DNA of 64,000 bases, from positions 186,001 through 250,000 of the forward strand of contig JBEEGH010000009.1 in assembly GCA_041166745.1 (NCBI GenBank). The letters run 5' to 3'. This DNA is from DASUCS01 sp041166745 (lineage in GTDB: Bacteria; Actinomycetota; Acidimicrobiia; Acidimicrobiales; JACDCH01). Both the position numbers and the translations under genes were made by a program. Shown here one piece after another: positions 28,063 through 36,538 of this stretch. Below the pieces are notes generated by a model. That model was not told the origin of the DNA. It searched no databases and was given only the letters and a program-made list of their open reading frames with translations. How positions within the stretch are numbered: position 1 is the stretch's first letter; every line of letters begins with the position of its first letter.

Positions 28063-28889
28063 ACGACCGGCAGACCGCGCTTGCGGGCTTCGCGCAGCAG
28101 TGCACCGGGGCGGGCGGGGGAGAAGAGCAGGCGGTCCGTGTCGACCGATCGGATCTTGCTGGTCTGCGTGAGTTGCACCTCGAGCACGAGCCCGAGCGCT
28201 CGACCGGTCACATCGACGGCCGTGCTGTCGGGTGCGGCCGGTCCGAGGGCGCGCACCATCCCCTTCGGGAAGAGCAGCGCCTCGCCGAGCACGACGGGAT
28301 CGTGCAGCACGATGCCGGCAGGCACGAACACCAGCCACCGACGTGACAGGCGATGCAGCGCTCGGACACCGAACCATGCGGTGACGGCGCCCACCGCGAG
28401 CGCGAGAACACCGACGACCCAGAGCTTGGCTGCCAGGAGCAACGGGCCGGCGACGAACGCGGTGACCGTTCCGGCCCACGTGAGCTCCACCGGCCCGAGC
28501 AGGAGCGGGCCGGGCACGCGCAGCGTCATCCTCCGTTCGGGCCCGTACGACGAGCCGTCGACGAATGCGTCCGCGATCGCGGGAACGAACAGCACGACCC
28601 CGCTTATGGCGGCGGTCCAGGCCAAGGCCACGATCTCGGCGATGCCGAGCCCGCCGCGCCCGCTCGCCCAGATCGACACGGCGAGCGCTGCTGGCGCGCC
28701 GATGCGCAGCGCAGTGAGGCTCACCGTGCGAGGCACCAGCAGCGCCACGAGCACCGCGCCCCACGCGGTCCACGCCATGGCCGCCGCCACCACCTGCACC
28801 GGGGTGCTGGCCGAATCGAGGCCGTGCGCGATCGCTGGACCAACGGTCAGCGGTATCGCCAGCCATCCGGCGCGCAGGGCCCAGAGCAC
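28059..28889 (-). CDS. Hypothetical multi-pass membrane protein
   Basis: A 276-residue protein with about six membrane helices in the first 190 residues (for example LVALLVPRTVSLTALRIG and FVAGPLLLAAKLWVVGVLAL). A soluble C-terminal part follows, containing WLVFVPAGIVLHDPVVLGEALLF and VEVQLTQTSKIRSVDTDRLLFSP-like sequence. That tail resembles a PH-like region of uncharacterised actinobacterial proteins, but I do not recognise a named family. GTG at 28889 is preferred: the longer frame to 29141 would run through the start of ligA. It is divergent from ligA with 18 bp between starts. Confidence 0.65.
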   Translation of the reverse strand: MLWALRAGWLAIPLTVGPAIAHGLDSASTPVQVVAAAMAWTAWGAVLVALLVPRTVSLTALRIGAPAALAVSIWASGRGGLGIAEIVALAWTAAISGVVLFVPAIADAFVDGSSYGPERRMTLRVPGPLLLGPVELTWAGTVTAFVAGPLLLAAKLWVVGVLALAVGAVTAWFGVRALHRLSRRWLVFVPAGIVLHDPVVLGEALLFPKGMVRALGPAAPDSTAVDVTGRALGLVLEVQLTQTSKIRSVDTDRLLFSPARPGALLREARKRGLPVV

Positions 28890-28907
28890 GCCGGTATGTT
28901 GCCCGCA

Positions 28908-30938
28908 ATGGCTGGGCCTCCGGAGATCGAGCAGCGCGTCGAGGCCCTGCGCGCCGAGATCGAGGAGCACAACCGGCGGTATCACGTCGACGACGATCCG
29001 ACGATCTCCGACGCGGAGTACGACGCGCTGGTGCGCGAGTTGCGGGAGATCGAGGCTGAGTTCCCCGAACTGATCACGCCTGACTCGCCGACGCAGCTCG
29101 TTGGCGCGCCCGTGTCGACGCAGTTCTCCGAAGTGCAACACCGCGTGCCGATGATGTCACTCGACAATGCGTTCTCGTTCGACGAGCTCCTCGACTGGGG
29201 GAAGCGCCTCGAGCGGCGTTTGGGCTCCGAGGGTCAGGCCGTCGGGTACGTGTGCGAGCTGAAGATCGACGGGTTCGCCATCTCGCTCACGTTTGAAGAC
29301 GGGCGCTATGTACGAGCGGCCACGCGCGGCGACGGCCGCGTCGGTGAGGACATGACGGCGAACGTCGCCACGATCAAAGCCGTTCCCGACAAGCTGAAGG
29401 GCAAGCAGGCACCCAAGCTCCTCGAGGTCCGCGGCGAGGTCTTCATGCCGATCGCGGCGTTCGAGGCGTTGAACAAGCGTCAAGCCGAGGCCGGCGACCG
29501 CCTGTTCGCCAATCCACGCAACTCCGCGGCGGGCTCGGTGCGACAGAAGGACCCGTCGATCACCGCGAGCCGTGAGCTGGCGATGTGGACGTATCAGCTC
29601 GGTGCGGTCGAGGGCGGGCCGACGTTCAAGACGCACTCGGAGACGCTCGAGTGGATGCGCGGTCTCGGCCTCCCGGTCAATCCCAAGATCAAGCCACTCG
29701 GCACCCTCGACGAGGTCTACGAGTACTGCAAGCACTGGCAGGAACATCGCCACGGCCTGCCGTACGAGATCGACGGTGTGGTCGTGAAGGTCGACAACCT
29801 GCGGCTGCGCGACGAACTGGGCTCCACGTCACACGCGCCGCGTTGGGCGATCGCGTTCAAGTTCCCGCCCGAAGAGCGCACCACCAAGCTCAAAGACATC
29901 ATGGTGTCGATCGGCCGCACGGGGAAGGCGACCCCGTTCGCGGTGCTCGAGCCCGTGTTCGTCGGCGGCTCCACCGTGCAGATGGCAACGCTGCACAACC
30001 AGGATCAAGTGAAGGCCAAGGACGTGCGCCCCGGCGACACCGTGATCGTGCGCAAGGCCGGTGATGTCATCCCCGAGGTGGTGAAGTCGGTGTTGGCCGA
30101 GCGACCGAAGGGTCTACGGCCGTGGAAGTTCCCGACGAAGTGCCCCGAGTGCGGCGGCCCGCTGGTACGGCTCGAAGGCGAGAGCGACACGTTCTGCACG
30201 AACGTCGACTGTCCCGGCCAGCGCTGGGCGCGCATCTGTCACTTCGCGAGCCGCGGTGCGATGGACATCGAGGGATTGGGCGAGCGGACCGTCGGGCAGT
30301 TCCTCGAGCGCAACCTCATCCACGACCCGGGCGACATCTACACGCTCGATTGGGACGGCGTGCGCGCCCTCGAGGGCTTCGGCGAGATCTCGATCACGAA
30401 TCTCCAGCAGGCCATCGAATCGTCGAAGCAACGACCGCTGGCCAACTTGCTCGTCGGCCTTGGTATCCGTCACGCCGGGGGAACGGTGAGTCGTGTGCTC
30501 GCGCAGGCCTTCGGTCATCTCGACGCGTTGATGGCGGCCAGCGAGGAAGAGATCGCGGCCGTGGAGGGCATCGGCAAGATCATCGCCAAGTCGGTGCACG
30601 AGTTCTTTGCGAACGAACGCAACCTCGGGGTGATCGAGAAGCTGCGCGCCGCCGGCCTGAACTTCACCGGCCCTGAGCGATCAACCCTTCCGCAGACGTT
30701 GGCTGGCTTGGCGATCGTCGTGACGGGATCGCTCGAAGGGTTCTCGCGCGACACGATCGAGGAGACGATCAAGGCGCACGGCGGCAAGGCGCCCGGCAGC
30801 GTGTCGAAGAAGACGACGGCAGTGGTCGTCGGCGAAGCACCCGGCGCCGCGAAGCTCACGAAGGCGCAAGAGCTCGGCGTCCCCATCCTCGACGAAGAAG
30901 CCTTCGTCAACCTCCTCGAGACCGGCTCATTGCCGTAG
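28908..30938 (+). CDS. ligA: NAD-dependent DNA ligase LigA
   Basis: A 676-residue replicative ligase that seals nicks using NAD. Domains in order: Ia (NRRYHVDDDPTISDAEYD, which contacts NMN), the adenylation domain with AMP-accepting K119 in CELKIDGFA, the OB fold, a four-cysteine zinc finger (CPECGGP, FCTNVDCPGQ), helix-hairpin-helix repeats (LEGFGEISITNLQQAIE; VEGIGKIIAKSVHEFF) and a C-terminal BRCT domain (LAGLAIVVTGSLEGFSRD). The ATG at 28908 starts MAGPPEIEQRVEALRAEI. The 5' region lies only 18 bp from the divergent membrane-protein start. Confidence 0.97.
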   Translation: MAGPPEIEQRVEALRAEIEEHNRRYHVDDDPTISDAEYDALVRELREIEAEFPELITPDSPTQLVGAPVSTQFSEVQHRVPMMSLDNAFSFDELLDWGKRLERRLGSEGQAVGYVCELKIDGFAISLTFEDGRYVRAATRGDGRVGEDMTANVATIKAVPDKLKGKQAPKLLEVRGEVFMPIAAFEALNKRQAEAGDRLFANPRNSAAGSVRQKDPSITASRELAMWTYQLGAVEGGPTFKTHSETLEWMRGLGLPVNPKIKPLGTLDEVYEYCKHWQEHRHGLPYEIDGVVVKVDNLRLRDELGSTSHAPRWAIAFKFPPEERTTKLKDIMVSIGRTGKATPFAVLEPVFVGGSTVQMATLHNQDQVKAKDVRPGDTVIVRKAGDVIPEVVKSVLAERPKGLRPWKFPTKCPECGGPLVRLEGESDTFCTNVDCPGQRWARICHFASRGAMDIEGLGERTVGQFLERNLIHDPGDIYTLDWDGVRALEGFGEISITNLQQAIESSKQRPLANLLVGLGIRHAGGTVSRVLAQAFGHLDALMAASEEEIAAVEGIGKIIAKSVHEFFANERNLGVIEKLRAAGLNFTGPERSTLPQTLAGLAIVVTGSLEGFSRDTIEETIKAHGGKAPGSVSKKTTAVVVGEAPGAAKLTKAQELGVPILDEEAFVNLLETGSLP

Positions 30939-30946
30939 TAGCGGGT

Positions 30947-30970
30947 CCTCCAGTAGGGAGGCCGAAGGCC
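30947..30970. terminator. Possible hairpin between convergent ligA and the 30983 gene
   Basis: CCTCC-AGTAG-GGAGG (30947-30961) and an overlapping alternative GGCC-GAA-GGCC (30960-30970) lie in the 44-bp convergent gap. There is no long T-run, so function as a bidirectional terminator is inferred from position. Confidence 0.3.
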
Positions 30971-30982
30971 GAGTGATTTCTG

Positions 30983-31417
30983 CTAAGTAACGGTGAAGCA
31001 CCAGCGGACGGGGGGGACGTCCTCTTGGACGCCGTCGATGCGAAAGATGTCGGCCTCGACGCAGTTTCGACCTGCGGGAAACGCCTCGACGAGCTTGCCG
31101 GGCCCAGGGTTGAAGATCACCTGATTCAACTCGGGCCGCTTCTGGAGCTCGTCGTCGGGGATCGTCACGCCGTTGACCAGGAAGCTTGCGTCGTAGTTCG
31201 TCGTGAGGTCGATCAACACTTGCGCCTGCGACAGCACGTTGCTGTCGGCCGTCGGTGCCTTCAACTCGACGATCGACGTCGACGCCTTGCCGCTGTTGCC
31301 GCTGAACGTCGGCTCGTCCTTGTCGCCGCGTTGCGTGTGTTGCACGGCGATGACCAAACCGCCGACGCAAGCGATGATCACCAGCGTGGTGAGAACACGC
31401 CGAACGGTGTCGGTCAC
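30983..31417 (-). CDS. Hypothetical single-pass membrane protein
   Basis: A 144-residue protein with an N-terminal membrane anchor (VLTTLVIIACVGGLVIAVQ) and a beta-rich extracytoplasmic domain. Two cysteines near the end (NCVEADIF and RWCFTV) may form a disulfide. DASFLVNGVTIPDDELQ and FNPGPGKLVEAFPAGRN look like an Ig- or lectin-like fold. I do not recognise the family. The GTG start overlaps the upstream gene by four bases; three small genes (30983-32105) form one minus-strand unit. Confidence 0.6.
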   Translation of the reverse strand: MTDTVRRVLTTLVIIACVGGLVIAVQHTQRGDKDEPTFSGNSGKASTSIVELKAPTADSNVLSQAQVLIDLTTNYDASFLVNGVTIPDDELQKRPELNQVIFNPGPGKLVEAFPAGRNCVEADIFRIDGVQEDVPPVRWCFTVT

Positions 31418-31764
31418 GTGATCTTCGGCAGCTCGGGCGACGGGAACGCAGTGATCGACACCATCAGCAAGACCAGCACAGCGGCGGCGGTCGTAGCCAA
31501 TGCGATCCGGATCACCATGGCGCCATCGCCCGCGATGGCGGCCACGATGGCCATCAGCTCGTAGGCCATCAGCGCCAGCACGCTCCCGGCCGAGAAGCGC
31601 ATCGCCCCCCGAGCGAAGAGCAGCTGCAGAGCGAGGACGCCGACGAGGCCGATGCGAAGGCCGGGGGTGTACTCACGGCGTCCGACGACGTAGGCGACTT
31701 CGGCCGAGGTCTGCAGCACCACCAGTGAGGACGCCCACACGAGCGCTCGCGGGCGTTGCGTCAA
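31414..31764 (-). CDS. Hypothetical small membrane protein
   Basis: A 116-residue protein with four predicted hydrophobic segments (LVWASSLVVLQTSAEVAYVV; LRIGLVGVLALQLLFA; SVLALMAYELMAIVAAIAG; IALATTAAAVLVLLMVSI). The only start in frame overlapping the upstream stop is TTG at 31764. No family recognised. It sits between two other small genes with 3-4 bp overlaps on both sides, which supports it being real despite the TTG start. Confidence 0.55.
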   Translation of the reverse strand: MTQRPRALVWASSLVVLQTSAEVAYVVGRREYTPGLRIGLVGVLALQLLFARGAMRFSAGSVLALMAYELMAIVAAIAGDGAMVIRIALATTAAAVLVLLMVSITAFPSPELPKIT

Positions 31765-32105
31765 GCCGTCTCCTCGACGAAGAGCCGAGCGAGCCGGCGG
31801 TTCATCACCTCGATGCGGGTGCGTAACTCAGCGTCGGGCATGCCATCTCGGATGCCCTCGATCAGCTTCCACACACGCGGGTACACGATGGCGTCGATCT
31901 GGACTCGCAGCGATCCCGGCACGTCGCTGATCCGCGTGCGGATGCTGACCGCGTCCAGGAAGCGCCCGAGCCGGGCCGGAAGGGGATCGCCGCTGTCCTC
32001 GGACTCCGTGTTCAAGTGGTCGACCATGGCCGCGCAGTCGTCGCTGCTCCAGAGATGACCCAGGCGAACGAACTCCTCGAGCTCGTCGGCGAGCTCCATG
32101 CGCAT
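31761..32105 (-). CDS. Hypothetical small soluble protein
   Basis: A 114-residue charged, mostly helical protein (MRMELADELEEFVRLGHLWSS) without membrane segments. No family is recognised. The start could be ATG at 32105 (GAGG about 8 nt upstream) or the ATG at 32099. It is the first gene of the three-gene unit and is divergent from the PASTA kinase. A 7-bp inverted repeat (CCACTCA 32129-32135, TGAGTGG 32153-32159) lies in the shared upstream region. Confidence 0.55.
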   Translation of the reverse strand: MRMELADELEEFVRLGHLWSSDDCAAMVDHLNTESEDSGDPLPARLGRFLDAVSIRTRISDVPGSLRVQIDAIVYPRVWKLIEGIRDGMPDAELRTRIEVMNRRLARLFVEETA

Positions 32106-32210
32106 CCGCCCATCCTCGCGCTGACGAACCACTCAGCCCCACCGCCCGCCCTTGAGTGGCCCGGCGGCCGGCGGCCGCCGGTCTACCCTCATGCTGTGGT
32201 CGTCTCGCGG

Positions 32211-34070
32211 ATGACCGACCAGATCGGTCGGGTGCTGAGCGGGCGCTACCGGCTGATCGCACCTGTCGGATCGGGAGCGTCGGCGTTGGTGTACCTCGCT
32301 GACGACACGCGCCTACGCCGGCGCGTGGCCGTCAAGCTGCTGCACCAAGCGCTGGCCGAAGACGAGGCATTCCTTCGCCGGTTCCGCGCCGAGGCGCAAG
32401 CCGCCGCGGCCCTGAACCATCCGCACGTGCTCGCGGTCTACGACTGGGGCGACGACGAGCGCGAGCCGTACCTCATCACCGAGTACCTGGGCGGAGGCAG
32501 CCTGCGCGGCATGCTCGACGCGGGGAATCGCCTCACGCATTCGCAGGCGCTGATGGTCGGGCTCGAGGCAGCTCGCGGCCTCGAGTACGCGCACACGCGC
32601 GGCTTCGTGCACCGCGACATCAAGCCGGCCAACCTGTTGTTCGGGGAGGAGGGACGGCTGCGCATCGGTGACTTCGGTCTCGCCCGCGCGCTGGCCGAGG
32701 CGGCCTGGACCGAACCTTCGGGCTCGATGCTCGGTACTGCTCGGTACGCGTGTCCCGAGCAAGCCCGCGGCGAAGCGGCCGACGGCAAGGGCGACGTGTA
32801 CTCCCTCGCGCTCGTCCTCGTCGAGGCTGTCACCGGACGCGTGCCGTTTGCAGCCGACACCACGATCGCAACGCTCATGGCGCGCGTCGACAAGCCGATG
32901 GAGGTGTCCGCCGAGCTCGGACCATTGCGGCGCGTGCTCGAGCGCGCCGGCCGGCCCGACCCGGCGGAACGGCCAGACGCCGGTGAGTTCGCGCTCGGAC
33001 TGCTGGCCGCGTCCGAGGAGCTGGCGCGTCCGGAGCCGCTCCCATTGGCCGGCGCCACCACCGGTGCGGGCGACATCACGGTCGTTGATCACGACCCCAC
33101 ACAACTTCCGGCGGTGCGGCCAACCGAGCCCGCGTTGGCCACCGCGACTGCGCCTCCGGCGCCACCCCCACCGCCCAGACGTCAGGGTCGCCGGCGCTGG
33201 CCGTTTGTCGCCGCCGCCATTGCCGCGGTGCTCGCGCTCACGGCCGGTGCGGCGTTCGCGTGGAAGACCGTGCTCGTACCGAGTCACAAGCTGCCGCAGC
33301 TCGTCGGCTTGAGCGAGGAACAAGCGACCACGGCGATTCAAGCGAAACACTGGAAGGTGCGCCGGATCGACGGACGGAAGGATGGCGCGAGGAAGGGCGA
33401 GGTCATCGCCCAAGATCCCGCCGAAGGCAAATCGCTCGACGAACAGAAGACGGTGACGATCACCGTGTCGCTCGGCAACAGCCTGGTTGCCGTCCCGACC
33501 GACCTCGAAGGCAAGACCATCGAGGATGCCACCGCCGCGCTCACGCAGGCCGGCTTCACGCTCGGCACCCAGACGCCGCAGCACGACGAGACCGTTCCCG
33601 CCGGGTCGATCATCAAGCTCGACCCGGCGACGCCCCCGCAGTTGCCCAAGGGCGATCCGGTCAACGTCGTCGTCTCCGACGGACCGGCGCCGCGCACCGT
33701 TCCGGCGATCCCGGCGACGTCGACGTTCGATCAGGCCGCCGCTGCGATCACCGCGGTGCAGCTCGTACCCGCTCGCAAGGACGCCTTCAGCGACACGGTG
33801 CCGGAGGGTCAGATCATCGGCACCGAACCGGCCGCAGGTACCGAGGTGGCACGCGATTCGAAGGTGACCATCATCGTCTCGCAGGGGCTACCGACGATCC
33901 CGGATGTATCGAAGCAATCCGTGCAGGACGCGGCCGCACAGCTCCAAGCCGCCGGCTTCAGCGTGGCGGGCGTGCAGGGCGACCCGTTCAAGACGGTCAC
34001 CGCCACCACTCCTCCTGCCGGCACACGCGCGCCCTCCGGGACGAAAGTCGTCATCATCACGCGCAACTAG
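32211..34070 (+). CDS. PASTA-domain serine/threonine protein kinase (PknB-like)
   Basis: A 619-residue transmembrane kinase. The kinase domain (about residues 10-270) has the glycine loop GSGASALVYLA, ATP-binding K42 (VAVKLL), catalytic D136 (HRDIKPAN), DFGLA and PEQARGE. A Pro-rich juxtamembrane linker leads to one helix (about 329-350, FVAAAIAAVLALTAGAAFAW) and four extracellular PASTA repeats (about 357-619). PASTA kinases sense muropeptides or lipid II and control growth and division in actinobacteria. The ATG at 32211 starts MTDQIGRVLSGRYRL; GTG at 32196 is an alternative. No cognate phosphatase or FtsW/PBP gene is adjacent, unlike the classical pknAB locus, so this may be an accessory paralogue. 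Confidence 0.9.
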   Translation: MTDQIGRVLSGRYRLIAPVGSGASALVYLADDTRLRRRVAVKLLHQALAEDEAFLRRFRAEAQAAAALNHPHVLAVYDWGDDEREPYLITEYLGGGSLRGMLDAGNRLTHSQALMVGLEAARGLEYAHTRGFVHRDIKPANLLFGEEGRLRIGDFGLARALAEAAWTEPSGSMLGTARYACPEQARGEAADGKGDVYSLALVLVEAVTGRVPFAADTTIATLMARVDKPMEVSAELGPLRRVLERAGRPDPAERPDAGEFALGLLAASEELARPEPLPLAGATTGAGDITVVDHDPTQLPAVRPTEPALATATAPPAPPPPPRRQGRRRWPFVAAAIAAVLALTAGAAFAWKTVLVPSHKLPQLVGLSEEQATTAIQAKHWKVRRIDGRKDGARKGEVIAQDPAEGKSLDEQKTVTITVSLGNSLVAVPTDLEGKTIEDATAALTQAGFTLGTQTPQHDETVPAGSIIKLDPATPPQLPKGDPVNVVVSDGPAPRTVPAIPATSTFDQAAAAITAVQLVPARKDAFSDTVPEGQIIGTEPAAGTEVARDSKVTIIVSQGLPTIPDVSKQSVQDAAAQLQAAGFSVAGVQGDPFKTVTATTPPAGTRAPSGTKVVIITRN

Positions 34071-34079
34071 TCTGCGGCG

Positions 34080-34961
34080 ATGGGAGTGCTCGACGGCCGT
34101 GTTGCCATCATCACCGGAGCAGGTCGAGGTCTCGGACGCGAGCACGCACTGCTGTTCGCAGCCGAGGGGGCCAAGGTCGTCGTCAACGACCTCGGGGGCG
34201 CGCCTGACGGCGGCGGCTCCGATCGCAGTGCGGCCGAACAGGTCGTCGACGAGATCGCCGCGATGGGCGGCCACGCGGTGGCCAACGGCGACGACGTGGC
34301 CGATTGGGACGGTGGCCAGGCGCTGATCAAGTCGGCCATCGACGCGTTCGGCCGGCTCGACGTGCTCGTGAACAACGCCGGCATCCTGCGCGACCGCGTC
34401 CTCATCAACATGAGCGAAGACGAGTGGGACTCGGTCGTGAAGGTGCACATGAAGGGCCACTTCGTGCCGACTCGTTGGGCCGCCACGTATTGGCGCGAGC
34501 AGGTCAAAGCCGGTGAACAGGTGAAGGCGAGCGTGATCCACACCTCGTCCACGTCGGGGCTTCTCGGTAATCCCGGACAGACGAACTACGGCGCGGCCAA
34601 GGCCGGCATCGGCTCGTTCTCGATCATCTGCGCGCAGGAGTTGGCGCGGTACGGCGTGCGGTCGAACTGCATCGCTCCGGCGGCGCGGACTCGTCTCACC
34701 GAAGCCACGCCCGGCCTCGGCGAGATCGTGAAGCCGCCCGACGACGTCGAGGCGTTCGACGTGTGGGACCCAGCGAACGTGTCGCCACTCGTCGCCTACC
34801 TCGCCACCGCCGACTGCCCGTTCAACGGCGCAACCTTCTATGCGCAGGGCGGCACCGTGCGACTCATGGAGCCGTGGCGCATGGGTGACGGCGTCGAGCA
34901 GGCCGACCGGTGGACCGTCGACGGCCTCAAAGAGGCGCTGGCGAAACTCGCCCCCGTCTGA
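34080..34961 (+). CDS. Short-chain dehydrogenase/reductase
   Basis: A 293-residue SDR with the cofactor motif TGAGRGLGREHA, the NNAG motif (LVNNAGILRDRV) and the catalytic YGAAK with its serine (SSTSG) before it. The insert NDLGGAPDGGGSDRSAAEQVVDEI is typical of the group related to the hydroxyacyl-CoA dehydrogenase part of multifunctional beta-oxidation enzymes. That suggests a 3-hydroxyacyl-CoA or steroid-type substrate, which is inference. It follows the kinase gene by 9 bp but is unlikely to be functionally linked. Confidence 0.85.
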   Translation: MGVLDGRVAIITGAGRGLGREHALLFAAEGAKVVVNDLGGAPDGGGSDRSAAEQVVDEIAAMGGHAVANGDDVADWDGGQALIKSAIDAFGRLDVLVNNAGILRDRVLINMSEDEWDSVVKVHMKGHFVPTRWAATYWREQVKAGEQVKASVIHTSSTSGLLGNPGQTNYGAAKAGIGSFSIICAQELARYGVRSNCIAPAARTRLTEATPGLGEIVKPPDDVEAFDVWDPANVSPLVAYLATADCPFNGATFYAQGGTVRLMEPWRMGDGVEQADRWTVDGLKEALAKLAPV

Positions 34962-35018
34962 GCCTTGTGACACATGGCCCGTTGACGCCGCCTGTCCGAT
35001 CATGATCTGATTCGGACC

Positions 35019-36347
35019 ATGGGAAACCGATACCTCGAAGGCAATTTCGCACCCGTCTCCGAGGAGGTCACCAGCGCCGAGCTCGCCGTCACGGGCACGA
35101 TCCCCGACTGGCTCTCCGGCCGATATCTCCGCAACGGCCCGAATCCGATCGACGCCGATCCCGCCACGTATCACTGGTTCACCGGGTTCGGCATGGTGCA
35201 CGGCGTGCGGGTTCGCGACGGGCGCGCGGAGTGGTACCGGAATCGCTTCGTCCGCGGTGACGACGTGGCCACGCAGCTCGGGGAAGCGCCGAAGCCCGGC
35301 GCCGACGTGCATTTCATGGATTTCGCCGCGAACACGAACGTGATCGGACAGGCCGGCCGCACCTTCGCGATCGTCGAGGCTGGCGGCCGCCCGTACGAGC
35401 TCGATGACGAGCTGAACACGATCGGTCGTTGCGACTTCGACGGCACGTTGCCCGGCGGGTACACCGCTCATCCGAAGCTCGATCCGGTGTCGGGCGAGTT
35501 GCACGCCGTGTCGTACTACTGGGGCTGGGGCAACAAGGTGCAATACACCGTGGTCGATCGTGAAGCGCATGTGCGCAAGATCGTCGACGTCGAGACCACC
35601 GGCAGTCCGATGCTGCACGACATGTCGCTCACGGAGACGTACGCGGTCATCTATGACCTGCCAGTCGTGTTCGACGTCGAGATGGCGATGACGGGTGCGG
35701 GCCTGCCGTACCGGTGGGACGACGACTACCCCGCTCGCATCGGTCTGTTGCCCCGCGACGGAGAAGCCGACGACGTTCGTTGGTTCGATGTCGAACCGTG
35801 CTACGTCTTCCATCCGATGAATGCGTACGACGACGGCGATCGCGTCGTGATCGACGTCGTGCGCCATCCGAAGATGTTCGCGACCGACATGCACGGTCCG
35901 AACGAAGGGCCGCCGTCGCTCGATCGTTGGACGGTCGACCTCCGGGCGGGCAAGGTGCTCGAGGAGCGCCTCGACGACCGGGGCCAGGAGTTCCCGCGGG
36001 TGGACGAGCGGCTCGTCGGCCGGCGCCACCGGTTCGGCTACGCCACCGCGGCGGCGCTCGACGAGGACATCGAGGCAGGCGGCAGTGCGCTCCTGCGCCA
36101 CGACATGGTGTCGGGGGAAACTGATGCGCACGAGTTCGGTCCCCGGCGGGGTGCCGGCGAGTTCGTGATGGTGCCCTCCGCGCCCGACGCCGCCGAGGAC
36201 GACGGCGTGCTGATGGGGTATGTCTACGACGGCGAACGCGACGCGAGCGACCTCGTGATGCTCGACGCGGCCACCCTCGAAACCGTCGCAGAAGTGCACC
36301 TCCCGGTGCGCGTGCCGTACGGCTTCCACGGCAACTGGGTGTCATAA
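35019..36347 (+). CDS. Carotenoid cleavage oxygenase family protein
   Basis: A 442-residue seven-bladed propeller enzyme of the carotenoid/retinal-pigment-epithelium (CCO) family. All four iron-binding histidines are visible: H151 (TAHPK), H200 (MLHDMS), H265 (FHPMNA) and H437 (GFHGNW, near the C-terminus). It also has YLRNGPNP near the start. Family members cleave carotenoids or stilbenes with molecular oxygen; the substrate is not predictable, and no carotenoid synthesis gene lies in the window. The ATG at 35019 follows the SDR stop by 57 bp. Confidence 0.9.
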   Translation: MGNRYLEGNFAPVSEEVTSAELAVTGTIPDWLSGRYLRNGPNPIDADPATYHWFTGFGMVHGVRVRDGRAEWYRNRFVRGDDVATQLGEAPKPGADVHFMDFAANTNVIGQAGRTFAIVEAGGRPYELDDELNTIGRCDFDGTLPGGYTAHPKLDPVSGELHAVSYYWGWGNKVQYTVVDREAHVRKIVDVETTGSPMLHDMSLTETYAVIYDLPVVFDVEMAMTGAGLPYRWDDDYPARIGLLPRDGEADDVRWFDVEPCYVFHPMNAYDDGDRVVIDVVRHPKMFATDMHGPNEGPPSLDRWTVDLRAGKVLEERLDDRGQEFPRVDERLVGRRHRFGYATAAALDEDIEAGGSALLRHDMVSGETDAHEFGPRRGAGEFVMVPSAPDAAEDDGVLMGYVYDGERDASDLVMLDAATLETVAEVHLPVRVPYGFHGNWVS

Positions 36348-36438
36348 CTTCCACACAAAATCCAATCGCGAAGTTTGTGCAGGCGAGTGCACGTTCCGTA
36401 GTGAGCTTGTACAGTTTCGGCAACGTCCGTCGGGTTCG

Positions 36439-36498
36439 CTGGGGCGGTCCTGCTGGACGCGGTGTTCCCCAGCCGCCGCGATGAAGCAGCCGCCCCAG
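36439..36498 (+). promoter_or_regulatory. Structured leader upstream of the MFS transporter
   Basis: The 191-bp gap before the transporter contains a 9-bp perfect inverted repeat, CTGGGGCGG (36439-36447) and CCGCCCCAG (36490-36498). A competing CCCCAG in between (36467-36472) could pair with the same left arm. Further upstream lies GTGCA-6 nt-TGCAC (36377-36392), a possible operator. Mutually exclusive pairing hints at a regulatory leader; this is inference. Confidence 0.35.
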
Positions 36499-36538
36499 CC
36501 AACTCGATGGGCGTTCTCGCGTCGATAACCTCCCGCCG

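Noticed and set aside
33888..36329. An 813-codon open frame on the minus strand
   Set aside because: It lies antisense to the PASTA kinase, SDR and carotenoid-oxygenase genes, each of which has complete motifs; the frame is a GC-driven shadow.
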